Of a stretch of DNA of 22,806 nt, positions 16,738 through 22,806 are shown piece after piece. This DNA comes from Bacillota bacterium. GTDB lineage: Bacteria > Bacillota_I > Bacilli_A > Acholeplasmatales > Acholeplasmataceae. The position numbers and the translations under genes are program-made. Within the stretch, counting starts at the first letter, position 1. Every line of letters begins with the position of its first letter. The stretch spans positions 1 through 22,806 of the forward strand of contig JAEYXZ010000074.1 of assembly GCA_023431045.1 (NCBI GenBank), written 5' to 3'. The notes beneath the pieces were generated by a model that did no database searches, was not told the origin of the DNA, and worked only from the letters and a program-made list of their open reading frames with translations.

Positions 16738-18780
16738 TTACTCCTTTGTTTTAACTTCAATCATTTCAATAAATCTTGGGTAATAGATTCTTGCATTGGC
16801 AAGATCTCCGACTCGATGGGCATTGACGTTATAGGTAATTAGCCAACGTCCAGGTTCTGATAAGTTTGGATGCATTTTTGCATTATAAGTAAATGCAGAA
16901 TTGAATAAACTATTTTCATAAGTTAGGAAGATTTGTTCATAAGGTTCAAATGGTCCATACGGATTATCTGATAATGAATATGAGATTCTTCCACTTGTGG
17001 TGTTTTCCATTACAACCATCATGTATTTTCCAGCAAACATACCTTCTTTAATGTATGTGACCGATAATTCTGCTGATACTAATTCTTTGATTGGAGCTGC
17101 TTTTCTAATATCTTTAACATAACTTGTTCCATTCCAATATTCATATCTATTAAAGTTTAGTACATCCTCTGGTAGATAACGACCTGAAATGAGATAGCGA
17201 CCTGGATCTTTATATCCATAAATGTAGATATACCCGTCTTGTTCAACATGATTCATCATTCCTGCTCCCATAAAGATGGTGCCATTTGCTGTTTCAGTTT
17301 GAAGTGGGGATGCATGATAGATTGAATTTTGATGATCAAGTTCATTATTAACAATTGGTACTTGAATGACACCGACATTATGAACCTTGAATATAGTGTC
17401 CCAATCTTTAACTAAAATGCTGTATAGGTATAAGTAGTTTCCAATAACAACACCATCTTGAATCCAGAGTCTTGCACTCTGATCAAGGGTTGTTAGTGGT
17501 AGGTCTGTTTCAGTTCCTGATACTTCTCCAAAGAGTGGTTGATCATTGATATCGATAAATGCTAATTTACCAAGACCAATTTGAGTTTGGTCATTACTAA
17601 TTGAAAGTTTTAAGTGTCTTGTTTCTAGACTGACATCAAGACTCAATGTAACTGCTTCCCCCTCTTGACCAGAAGCTAATTCAATAGTATTTGATTGAAT
17701 AGATGTCCAAGTTGTTTTATCTGTACTTGTTAGTAGTTCATATTCGGTTGCACCATAAATCGGTGTTTCATTGTAGTTCCAGATATGGATCTTTTTAACT
17801 TGATGCACATTTTTAAAATCAATAATGATGTCTGCTTGATTACCACTAGTTAAATATTGGATACCATCTGCAGATTGAGCGAGTAATCCACTTGGATCCA
17901 TACTGATTGAGAGTCCATCTGAATCAAGTAAATTAGAAAGTCGCTTTCCAATGTATTGATCTGGAATAAAGACTGATTTTGGAACTGAGTTTTCTTCGTT
18001 CCAATCAAAACTAAATGCTTCACTCATAGGTTTCGTTGGATCGTAGTAGCCAATTGAATTATTAATCATGGTTGATGATTTTCTTAAATAGTTGTGAGGA
18101 TAAACTTCACCAATGAATGTATCTGAAAATACAAATGCAGTTTTTGAATCATGTCCTGGTTCATCATTACCATCTAAATCAAATGCAAAGATTCCATCAG
18201 CACCAGTCCAACCATTCGTTCTTAGGAAGGAACTTGTCCATGCCGCATTTTCTTTAACAATGACACCAAGCGCTAGTGTGAAGTAAATATCTTTAATCTC
18301 ATAGTCTTTACTGGTATCAAAGACAAATCTCACAGATTTAGCACGTGAACCTTCTAAATTAATCTCATTCGTGTTTTCTGTTAATTCATATCCTTGATGT
18401 TGACGAGTGAAATTATCACCCTCAAATGATAAATCAATTGAGACTTTTGTTATAGGAGTCTTCCCATTAGTGAATATAATTTGATCAATTGGATAGATTG
18501 CATCAAAATTAAATACAAGTTGATGACTTTTAATGAGTGAATCTTTGAAGATCACTGGAAACTCATCTTCTAACTTCTCATATCTAGCGAATGCATCAAG
18601 TGTACCAATCACGGTTGAAAGTGGCGCAGAAACGGTCATAACTGGTATTTTTTGACCTTCTGTTTGTGTAAATGATGATGTATCATTACCGGGCAAGATG
18701 ATTTCCTCCTCAACTTCAGGGGTGCAAGAAGATAAAAAAATAGTGAGCATTATGAATACAAAAATGAATGTTTTCTTCAT
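16738..18780 (-). CDS. surface lipoprotein DUF4185/DUF5005-like propeller with discoidin-like domains
   Basis: This 680-residue protein has a lipoprotein signal with lipobox LSSC (lipidated C19), so it acts outside the membrane. Residues about 50-172 look like a discoidin-like beta-sandwich. Propeller motifs follow: WTSSFLRTNGWTGADGIFAF (181-200), VFSDTFIG (217-224), IQDGVVIGNYLYLY (440-453), VSAELSVT (568-575), YGPF (608-611) and YNAKMHPNLS (632-641). A second discoidin-like segment (about 310-412) sits between the first two blocks at the same place as in the paralogue. Blocks line up one for one with the 588-residue protein. It is the first operon gene, behind a promoter, a candidate operator and a cre site, with AAGGGAGAGG before the ATG. 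I infer surface binding and cleavage of a glycan. No activity is proven for this subgroup. Confidence 0.82.
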   Translation of the reverse strand: MKKTFIFVFIMLTIFLSSCTPEVEEEIILPGNDTSSFTQTEGQKIPVMTVSAPLSTVIGTLDAFARYEKLEDEFPVIFKDSLIKSHQLVFNFDAIYPIDQIIFTNGKTPITKVSIDLSFEGDNFTRQHQGYELTENTNEINLEGSRAKSVRFVFDTSKDYEIKDIYFTLALGVIVKENAAWTSSFLRTNGWTGADGIFAFDLDGNDEPGHDSKTAFVFSDTFIGEVYPHNYLRKSSTMINNSIGYYDPTKPMSEAFSFDWNEENSVPKSVFIPDQYIGKRLSNLLDSDGLSISMDPSGLLAQSADGIQYLTSGNQADIIIDFKNVHQVKKIHIWNYNETPIYGATEYELLTSTDKTTWTSIQSNTIELASGQEGEAVTLSLDVSLETRHLKLSISNDQTQIGLGKLAFIDINDQPLFGEVSGTETDLPLTTLDQSARLWIQDGVVIGNYLYLYSILVKDWDTIFKVHNVGVIQVPIVNNELDHQNSIYHASPLQTETANGTIFMGAGMMNHVEQDGYIYIYGYKDPGRYLISGRYLPEDVLNFNRYEYWNGTSYVKDIRKAAPIKELVSAELSVTYIKEGMFAGKYMMVVMENTTSGRISYSLSDNPYGPFEPYEQIFLTYENSLFNSAFTYNAKMHPNLSEPGRWLITYNVNAHRVGDLANARIYYPRFIEMIEVKTKE

Positions 18781-18792
18781 GAACCTCTCCCT

Positions 18793-18806
18793 TGAAAGCG
18801 TTTTTA
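18793..18806. promoter_or_regulatory. cre site (CcpA operator) in operon leader
   Basis: TGAAAGCGTTTTTA matches the 14-bp cre consensus TGWAARCGYTWNCW at every position but one (C at position 13 is T). It lies between the operon -10 box (18824-18819) and the ATG at 18780, a position where bound CcpA blocks transcription in Bacillota. This predicts repression by preferred sugars. Confidence 0.72.
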
Positions 18807-18818
18807 CATATATATGAT

Positions 18819-18827
18819 ATCATAACA
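18819..18827 (-). promoter_or_regulatory. extended -10 promoter of the nine-gene sugar operon
   Basis: TGTTATGAT (18827-18819) is a TGn extended -10, 38 nt before the ATG at 18780. The -35 region overlaps the AATGTATT repeats at 18841-18859, so a protein bound there would block the polymerase. Confidence 0.6.
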
Positions 18828-18840
18828 CATTTCATATTTC

Positions 18841-18859
18841 AATACATTTATAATACATT
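18841..18859. promoter_or_regulatory. putative GntR operator at operon promoter
   Basis: Two direct copies of AATGTATT (minus strand 18859-18852 and 18848-18841), 11 bp apart, lie over the -35 region. The first extends to AATGTATTAT, a 10-bp motif also found exactly in the palindrome upstream of the GntR gene (19654-19645). I infer a common binding site for that regulator. Confidence 0.45.
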
Positions 18860-18862
18860 TTG

Positions 18863-18895
18863 AAAATAAAAATAAAACCGCAAGATTACTTGCGG
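18863..18895 (-). terminator. intrinsic terminator of the GntR regulator gene
   Basis: On the minus strand CCGCAAG (18895-18889) pairs perfectly with CUUGCGG (18884-18878) around UAAU, followed by UUUUAUUUUUAUUUU. The loop includes the TAA stop codon of the regulator. It isolates the regulator from the operon promoter about 40 nt downstream on the same strand. Confidence 0.92.
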
Positions 18896-19611
18896 TAGAA
18901 TATTTTCGTTCGGTATTCATATTGTTCTGAATTGTAGAATGTCTCGGTATACTCGATTAATCGATTTCGATCATCATAGGCAAATCGTTTTCTTTTAAGT
19001 TGTGGAACATGATCATCATAGATGTGTAGTAAATTTCTAATATATTTGGGGGCATTCACTGCAGTCACTAATTCTTCAAAGTGTGAAAAGAAGATATGTT
19101 TCTTCGATAAATACGCGTATAATGATCCCATTAATATATCTTGATCATTTGGAATTTCGATGACTGGAAGTAGATAAGTATCCGAATATAGGATTGGAGA
19201 GACTGTACCTCTCACTCTTCTTAGATTATATAGCTTATCTCCCGGTGAGATTTTAAAGATTGAAGCAAGGATGACATCGGCTTCAATAAGGCGTAATTCA
19301 GCTTCCATCGTCTTTGGTGGAAGTCCCATTTCCTTCATTTCATTGGTGAAGGATTGGACGAGCGTGAAATTTGACATTGAAAGTTTGTTTAATGCAACCG
19401 TTGTACCATATCCAGCTTTTCTCGTTAGTATATGTTCATCAACGAGTGCCTTAATCGCTGTCCGCATTGTAACACGGCTGACATTATAGTAATTACATAA
19501 TTCATGTTCTGATGGAATTAGACTCCCCTCAGCCCATTCCCCTGTTTCGATTCTTGATTTAATGTGATTGCGTACCTGTAGATATAAAGGGACACGTCCA
19601 GTTAGTTTCAT
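18886..19611 (-). CDS. GntR-family transcriptional regulator with UTRA domain (HutC subfamily)
   Basis: This 241-residue repressor-type regulator has an N-terminal winged helix-turn-helix (about 5-72: PLYLQVRNHIKSRIETGEW, GSLIPSEHELCNYYNVSRVTMRTAI, GYGTTVA). A UTRA effector-binding domain follows (about 90-238: RLIEADVILASIFKISPGDKLYNLRRVR, ending YTETFYNSEQYEYRTKIFYRK). UTRA domains bind phosphorylated or free sugars. I chose ATG 19611 because GGGGTGG is 4 nt upstream and the resulting length suits the family; an upstream extension to 19659 would run through the promoter. It is divergent from the sugar kinase and upstream of the sugar operon. Its own promoter overlaps a palindrome, implying autoregulation. 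I infer derepression by an intermediate of the imported sugar, perhaps the kinase product. Confidence 0.93.
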   Translation of the reverse strand: MKLTGRVPLYLQVRNHIKSRIETGEWAEGSLIPSEHELCNYYNVSRVTMRTAIKALVDEHILTRKAGYGTTVALNKLSMSNFTLVQSFTNEMKEMGLPPKTMEAELRLIEADVILASIFKISPGDKLYNLRRVRGTVSPILYSDTYLLPVIEIPNDQDILMGSLYAYLSKKHIFFSHFEELVTAVNAPKYIRNLLHIYDDHVPQLKRKRFAYDDRNRLIEYTETFYNSEQYEYRTKIFYRK

Positions 19612-19630
19612 GTTACCACCCCATGTCATA

Positions 19631-19654
19631 ATTGTATCATTAAAATAATACATT
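19631..19654. promoter_or_regulatory. imperfect palindrome, candidate GntR operator
   Basis: The 24-bp element has half-sites ATTGTATCATTA and, on the other strand, AATGTATTATTT; 9 of 12 positions agree. It covers the -10 and spacer of the GntR promoter and sits just upstream of the kinase promoter, so one bound dimer could control both. HutC-type regulators use similar palindromic sites. Confidence 0.55.
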
Positions 19655-19659
19655 AACAA
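19631..19659 (-). promoter_or_regulatory. promoter of the GntR regulator gene
   Basis: TTGTTA (19659-19654), a 17-nt spacer and TACAAT (19636-19631) with TGA before the -10. The predicted leader to the ATG at 19611 is only about 13 nt. Confidence 0.72.
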
Positions 19660-19681
19660 TACAAATAATAAGAAAAAATTA

Positions 19682-19690
19682 TGTTATAAT
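19682..19690 (+). promoter_or_regulatory. extended -10 promoter of the sugar kinase gene
   Basis: TGTTATAAT is a perfect extended -10. The expected start near 19697 falls at the GGGTGAT ribosome-binding site, leaving a leader of only about 7-10 nt before the ATG codons at 19704 and 19707. Confidence 0.7.
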
Positions 19691-19706
19691 CTATTTGGGT
19701 GATATG

Positions 19707-20618
19707 ATGAACTATTTTTTAGGGATTGATGGCGGTGGCACTAAGACCAAAGTCATGATTATCGATGAACAAGAAAATATCGTTTATGAAGGTGTTTCTG
19801 GACCTTCTTCTGTTGATACAGTGACGCTTAATGTCACTTTTAATAATATCCTTTCTGCAATCAAACCATTCTTATCAAATGATAACATTCATTTTCTAGG
19901 TGTCTTTGCAGGACTTGGTGGAATAGTCTTTGAAGAACAGAAGAAAATTGTTATTAAAGAATTATATAAATTGCCAGGTTTGACTAAAGAGACAAAGATT
20001 GATGTCCAAAACGATATGTATAACGCACTCTATTCTGGTCTTCTCTTTGATGAAGGAATGGCACTCATTTGTGGAACTGGGATGGTTGCCTTCGGTAAGA
20101 ACAAACAAGGTCTCGTTCATAAGTCTGGCGGTTGGGGTTTTAAAGAAGGTGAAATGGGTTCTGGATATCATTTAGGTAAAGAAGCTATCTCTTATGCAAT
20201 CCGCTGTTATGATGGTCGATTACCTAAAGATGATTTTGCTAAAGAGATTGCAGCAGCAATTGGGATGAATGTCGCCTCTGATATTGTTCCAATCTTTGAG
20301 GATCTACACAATAATAGAACTAAGGTTGCAAGTCTCGCACCAATTGTTAGACATTACGCCGATCTTCATCACTCTTATGCGGTTAAAATCTTTGAACGTG
20401 CATCTGATGAACTAGCACTTGCAGTAGGTGGCGTCTATAAAACTTTAGGACTTACTAAAACAACCCTTGTTGTTGTTGGTTCACTTGGTAATGTTGATAG
20501 TTTACTCAAAAAAAGATTACACCAAAAAGTCCATCAAATCAGTCCAGATATTAAAATCATCGCACCACAAGTTGATCCTGCTCATGCTGCAGCGCTAATG
20601 GCATCAAAACTGAAATAA
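19707..20618 (+). CDS. BadF/BadG/BcrA-type sugar kinase (N-acetylglucosamine kinase-like)
   Basis: This 303-residue ASKHA-fold kinase has the phosphate-1 motif FLGIDGGGTKTK at the N-terminus. Further motifs are the catalytic-type NDMYNALYSG, the phosphate-2 loop CGTGMVAFG and GGWGFKEGEMGSGYHLG, plus the adenosine-site VVGSLGNVDSLL. The closest characterised members that I know phosphorylate N-acetylglucosamine or N-acetylmuramic acid. No deacetylase or deaminase is encoded here, whereas two mannose-6-phosphate isomerases are, so a hexose such as mannose is also plausible. Start: ATG 19707 gives 7 nt from GGG of the ribosome-binding site; the upstream TTG at 19695 and ATG at 19704 are less well spaced. 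Divergent from its likely regulator. Confidence 0.9.
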   Translation: MNYFLGIDGGGTKTKVMIIDEQENIVYEGVSGPSSVDTVTLNVTFNNILSAIKPFLSNDNIHFLGVFAGLGGIVFEEQKKIVIKELYKLPGLTKETKIDVQNDMYNALYSGLLFDEGMALICGTGMVAFGKNKQGLVHKSGGWGFKEGEMGSGYHLGKEAISYAIRCYDGRLPKDDFAKEIAAAIGMNVASDIVPIFEDLHNNRTKVASLAPIVRHYADLHHSYAVKIFERASDELALAVGGVYKTLGLTKTTLVVVGSLGNVDSLLKKRLHQKVHQISPDIKIIAPQVDPAHAAALMASKLK

Positions 20619-20635
20619 ATCAATTTATTGATACA

Positions 20636-20699
20636 ATCCTCTTAATCTAATAACGACAAAAACTTTCTATTTGTTGGATTTGATTGAGAGGGTTTTTTT
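20636..20699 (+). terminator. long intrinsic terminator after the sugar kinase gene
   Basis: CCUCUUAAUC (20638-20647) pairs fully with GAUUGAGAGG (20682-20691), and CGACAAA pairs with UUUGUUG higher in the stem, with small internal loops. G plus seven U follow. It ends the kinase transcript. Confidence 0.85.
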
Positions 20700-20733
20700 A
20701 TGCATCATATCTGCTTGGTGATGATTCAAGGTA

Positions 20734-20739
20734 TATAAT
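20734..20739 (+). promoter_or_regulatory. possible -10 box for VOC gene
   Basis: TATAAT lies 28 nt before the chosen GTG start and just after the kinase terminator. No good -35 or TGn extension is seen, so this is tentative. Confidence 0.4.
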
Positions 20740-20766
20740 ATAAAAAAAGTAAAGGTGGTGTTGTGT

Positions 20767-21633
20767 GTGAAAAAGGTTGTTCCCTCATTGTGGTTTGAAC
20801 ATAACGTTAAGGATGTCTTTGAATATTATACCCATGTGTTTGAAGATATCAAACTGATTGATACAATCAAGTTGCATCAAGGTAGTGAATATGAAACGAA
20901 TGTTTTATATTTCACACTTCGTGATACCTATTTTATGGCCATGGGAAATGGTCCCTTTAAAATGCACCCATCAATTTCTTTCATGTACGAATTCAATCCT
21001 GATGTTGATCAGACTGCGTTGGAAAAAATTAAGAAAACATATAACCTCTTAAAAGAGGGTGGTAAAGTCATTGATGAACTTCAAGAAACAGAATTTGCTA
21101 AACTCTATGCTTTTGTAACCGATAAGTTCGGACTTTCATGGCATTTAGCATTAAGATCATCTGATACATATAAAGAAGTCACACCAGTCATGTCTTTTGC
21201 TGGTTCCTCTTACGGAAAGGCAAATGAAGGTATAAACTTATATAAGAAAGTATTTAAGGATGTAACCGTATTAAACAGTGATTTTGCAGATAATCATAAA
21301 CTACGTTTTAGTGATTTCAATCTTTTTAATCATCGATTTGTTGCGATGGATGTTAACGCAGATTACAAAACATCGGAGGCATTATCGTTTCAAATCACTT
21401 GTAAAGACCAAGCAGAAATGGATGCTTACTTTGATCCATTATCCTATGATAAAAATGCTGAGGCTTGTGGATGGATTAAAGACAGATATGGCTTTTCGTG
21501 GCAAATCGTACCAGAATTTCTTAATCATCTCACATTTAATGGATCAAAAGACGAACAAGATAAAGTTTTTAAAGTTGTTTTTACAATGAAGAAATTGATC
21601 TTAGATGAAATGATGAATGCACTTAAAAAATAG
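20767..21633 (+). CDS. two-domain VOC (PhnB/glyoxalase-like) protein
   Basis: This protein of 288 residues contains two tandem PhnB-like VOC domains. The first (about 1-135) has KKVVPSLWFEHNVKDVFEYY and FGLSWHLAL; the second (about 140-270) has PVMSFAGSSYGKANEGINLYKKVF, CGWIKDRYGFSWQIVP. These repeats (W-F/Y-x-G-A-x-F-Y entry strand and D-x-F-G-x-x-W-x-I/L exit strand) define the 3-demethylubiquinone-9 3-methyltransferase-like (PF06983-type) VOC group, whose members mostly lack a known reaction. Start: GTG at 20767 is 8 nt after AGGTGG; the earlier GTG/TTG codons at 20755-20761 overlap that ribosome-binding site. It stands alone with its own terminator. I see no link to the sugar locus. Confidence 0.88.
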   Translation: MKKVVPSLWFEHNVKDVFEYYTHVFEDIKLIDTIKLHQGSEYETNVLYFTLRDTYFMAMGNGPFKMHPSISFMYEFNPDVDQTALEKIKKTYNLLKEGGKVIDELQETEFAKLYAFVTDKFGLSWHLALRSSDTYKEVTPVMSFAGSSYGKANEGINLYKKVFKDVTVLNSDFADNHKLRFSDFNLFNHRFVAMDVNADYKTSEALSFQITCKDQAEMDAYFDPLSYDKNAEACGWIKDRYGFSWQIVPEFLNHLTFNGSKDEQDKVFKVVFTMKKLILDEMMNALKK

Positions 21634-21675
21634 TTTGCATTTAATCATGTTGTTGTTATAGATTTTTTTGATCAA

Positions 21676-21710
21676 AAAAGGTGTATATGCTTAGCACACC
21701 TTTTCTTTTA
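21676..21710 (+). terminator. intrinsic terminator of VOC gene (possibly bidirectional)
   Basis: AAAAGGUGU (21676-21684) pairs with ACACCUUUU (21696-21704) around an 11-nt loop, followed by CUUUUA. On the opposite strand the stem is followed by UUUUUU, so it may also stop minus-strand transcripts. Confidence 0.85.
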
Positions 21711-21721
21711 GTTAATTAAAT

Positions 21722-21778
21722 TTATTGGAAGTCGGATGTCAGCTTTCAATAATTTGGAGGAATACCCTCCATTTTTTT
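21722..21778 (+). other. intergenic stem-loop followed by a second terminator
   Basis: TTATTGGAAG (21722-21731) pairs with CTTTCAATAA (21743-21752), 10 bp with one G-U pair and an 11-nt loop. Next comes TGGAGG (21755-21760), AATAC, CCTCCA (21766-21771) and seven T, a typical terminator. Nothing coding lies between this and the VOC terminator, so it may be a backup terminator or the 3' part of a small RNA. The rest of the intergenic stretch 21634-21861 shows only an 8-bp inverted repeat near 21806-21831. Confidence 0.5.
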
Positions 21779-21861
21779 AATAGAGCTTGTTTTTCTGTGG
21801 ACATTTATATGAATTTTTAGAGTTCATATATCAATCAAATGCTTTTTAATCGATTCAATCA

Positions 21862-22710
21862 TTAACTTAATATTGGAAATTTATCTACTATAAGAAGTCT
21901 ATTTAGCATGTGTGTATCTGTTTTTGGTAATTGGCTTGAATTATTGATTGAGTTAATTTCACCAAATAGATGAGTGGATCCATCGTAAACAAACCAATCA
22001 TAGTAGTTTTGCACTCCATATTTCATAGTAAAAATAAAATATTCAGTGTCTAAATACTCAATATTGCCATTGCTAACCATTATAGTTTCATCTTCATCGT
22101 CAACTGTCGTATAACACTCCCAATAATTACCAATGGTAATATTTTGAATATCTATACTTGCTGTATAATACTCGGATTGATAAACATCATAATAAGGTGT
22201 GTAATCCATTAATCCTGTAGTTTTATTATAGTTATCCAACTGATATAATCCAGTCGAAGTATTATAACCATCATGATATCTAAGAACAAATACTTCTAGG
22301 TCATCTAACAGCCATAGACCCGGTCCAGTATATTCCCATGAATTGGCAATTCCATCAACTTTATAAAAATTCGGAAATGTTCTCCATCCATTATCTTGAA
22401 TCTTAATGTATAAGGTGTTTGCTTCATTTCTATTTCTAATATTAATATGTACACCATCAACAGGTCTTACATAAACATCCACATAAGTATAGATTATTGG
22501 ATTTAACGGGTCAGTAAAAGAATTTCCATATTGATCAACTAATATCGTTTTCTGTGATGAATTAACAATCCAATTAGATGCTGGACTCTGACCATCACCT
22601 CCACCTTCACCATCATCATCAAAATAATGGCCAGGTTTTACAGAATACATGCTAGGTGCCAGTGACACTATTGCAACTAACATCATAAAAACGACTAAAA
22701 CTTTTTTCAT
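21862..22710 (-). CDS. secreted protein of unknown function
   Basis: This 282-residue protein has a signal peptide (two Lys, hydrophobic core about 4-18, then SLAPSMYS). The mature N-terminus has an acidic Gly-rich linker (DDDGEGGGDG, about 31-40). The remainder is rich in Tyr, Asp and Asn with alternating strand-like patterns (YVDVYVRPVDGVHINIRN, LYIKIQDNGWRTFPNFYKV, GPGLWLLDDLEVFVLRYHDG). This suggests a beta-sandwich, perhaps carbohydrate-binding, but I recognise no family or catalytic motif. There is no lipobox, C-terminal anchor or sorting signal, so it is probably released. AGAGGGG precedes the ATG by 8 nt. It is a single gene with its own candidate promoter; no clear terminator follows its stop on the minus strand until the structured region near 21676-21704. 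Confidence 0.8.
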   Translation of the reverse strand: MKKVLVVFMMLVAIVSLAPSMYSVKPGHYFDDDGEGGGDGQSPASNWIVNSSQKTILVDQYGNSFTDPLNPIIYTYVDVYVRPVDGVHINIRNRNEANTLYIKIQDNGWRTFPNFYKVDGIANSWEYTGPGLWLLDDLEVFVLRYHDGYNTSTGLYQLDNYNKTTGLMDYTPYYDVYQSEYYTASIDIQNITIGNYWECYTTVDDEDETIMVSNGNIEYLDTEYFIFTMKYGVQNYYDWFVYDGSTHLFGEINSINNSSQLPKTDTHMLNRLLIVDKFPILS

Positions 22711-22773
22711 GGACTTTACCCCTCTATTTATTTTTATGTGGATTCCTGTAACATCATCTACATAATTAACATT

Positions 22774-22779
22774 ATTATA
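22774..22779 (-). promoter_or_regulatory. possible -10 box for the secreted-protein gene
   Basis: TATAAT (22779-22774) lies 63 nt before the ATG at 22710. It follows GGCG; the same 8-bp block GGCGTATA occurs again 23 bp upstream at the window edge (22806-22799). The -35 region cannot be judged well. Confidence 0.4.
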
Positions 22780-22806
22780 CGCCCTATTCTTTTATATATA
22801 TACGCC

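Noticed and set aside
18811..18859. AT-rich repeats as a CRISPR or mobile-element end
   Set aside because: Only two short copies with no spacers or transposase. They fit a promoter-linked operator better.
20629..20637. TGATACAAT on the plus strand as a promoter after the kinase gene
   Set aside because: No -35 is seen and it runs directly into the kinase terminator, so it is more likely chance AT-rich sequence.
21278..21589. 103-codon plus-strand frame
   Set aside because: It lies inside the VOC gene in another frame; the VOC motifs prove the main frame.
1..22806. Mycoplasma-type genetic code (UGA as Trp)
   Set aside because: TGA acts as a stop at 5251-5253 and Trp positions in conserved motifs are TGG throughout.

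Overview
The window is AT-rich, gene-dense DNA from a low-GC Bacillota or Mollicutes-related bacterium. I infer an Acholeplasma/Izemoplasma/Haloplasma-like lineage, but the sequence alone does not fix the taxon. TGA is used as a stop (for example at 5251-5253, inside an ATGA overlap) and Trp is written TGG, so the code is the standard bacterial one and not the Mycoplasma code. Several lipoproteins, Shine-Dalgarno sites of the GGAGG type, sigma-A-like promoters with TGn extended -10 elements, and a CcpA-type cre site all fit this group.

Region 1 (1-6783, minus strand) is a cyclic-di-GMP module. A TTG-started PAS-PAS-GGDEF diguanylate cyclase (5251-6750) is translationally coupled to a membrane EAL phosphodiesterase with an extracytoplasmic sensor (2900-5254). 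A second membrane GGDEF-EAL protein with degenerate active sites follows (1481-2890). Next comes a promoter and a clear GEMM-I c-di-GMP riboswitch (1329-1395). The last 11 nt of its aptamer are the first strand of a 14-bp intrinsic terminator. It precedes two exported proteins of the SipW-dependent (TasA/camelysin-like) type, at 606-1286 and 1-600; the second runs off the window. Making, breaking and sensing c-di-GMP, plus a surface-protein output, therefore sit in about 6.8 kb.

Region 2 (6820-20699) is a carbohydrate-utilisation locus. A nine-gene minus-strand operon (18824 to about 7872) encodes an extracellular lipoprotein and a signal-less cytoplasmic paralogue, both of a DUF4185/DUF5005-like propeller family carrying a discoidin-like domain. 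It then encodes an ABC sugar importer (MalG-like permease, binding lipoprotein, MalF-like permease) with no ATPase, a lipoprotein with a C-terminal membrane helix, a DUF624/YesL protein, a long mannose-6-phosphate isomerase and an SGNH hydrolase. A short mannose-6-phosphate isomerase follows under its own promoter. Upstream lie a GntR/UTRA repressor and a divergent BadF/BcrA-type sugar kinase. A shared 10-bp motif at the regulator and operon promoters, and a cre site between the operon promoter and its first gene, suggest substrate induction plus carbon-catabolite repression. The simplest reading is uptake of a mannose-containing saccharide, release of the sugar by the uncharacterised propeller pair, phosphorylation by the kinase and isomerisation to fructose-6-phosphate. 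The substrate is inferred only.

Region 3 (20700-22806) holds a two-domain PhnB-like VOC protein, an intergenic stretch (21634-21861) with three structured hairpins, and an unrecognised secreted protein on the minus strand. No tRNA, rRNA, CRISPR array, transposase or phage gene was seen.
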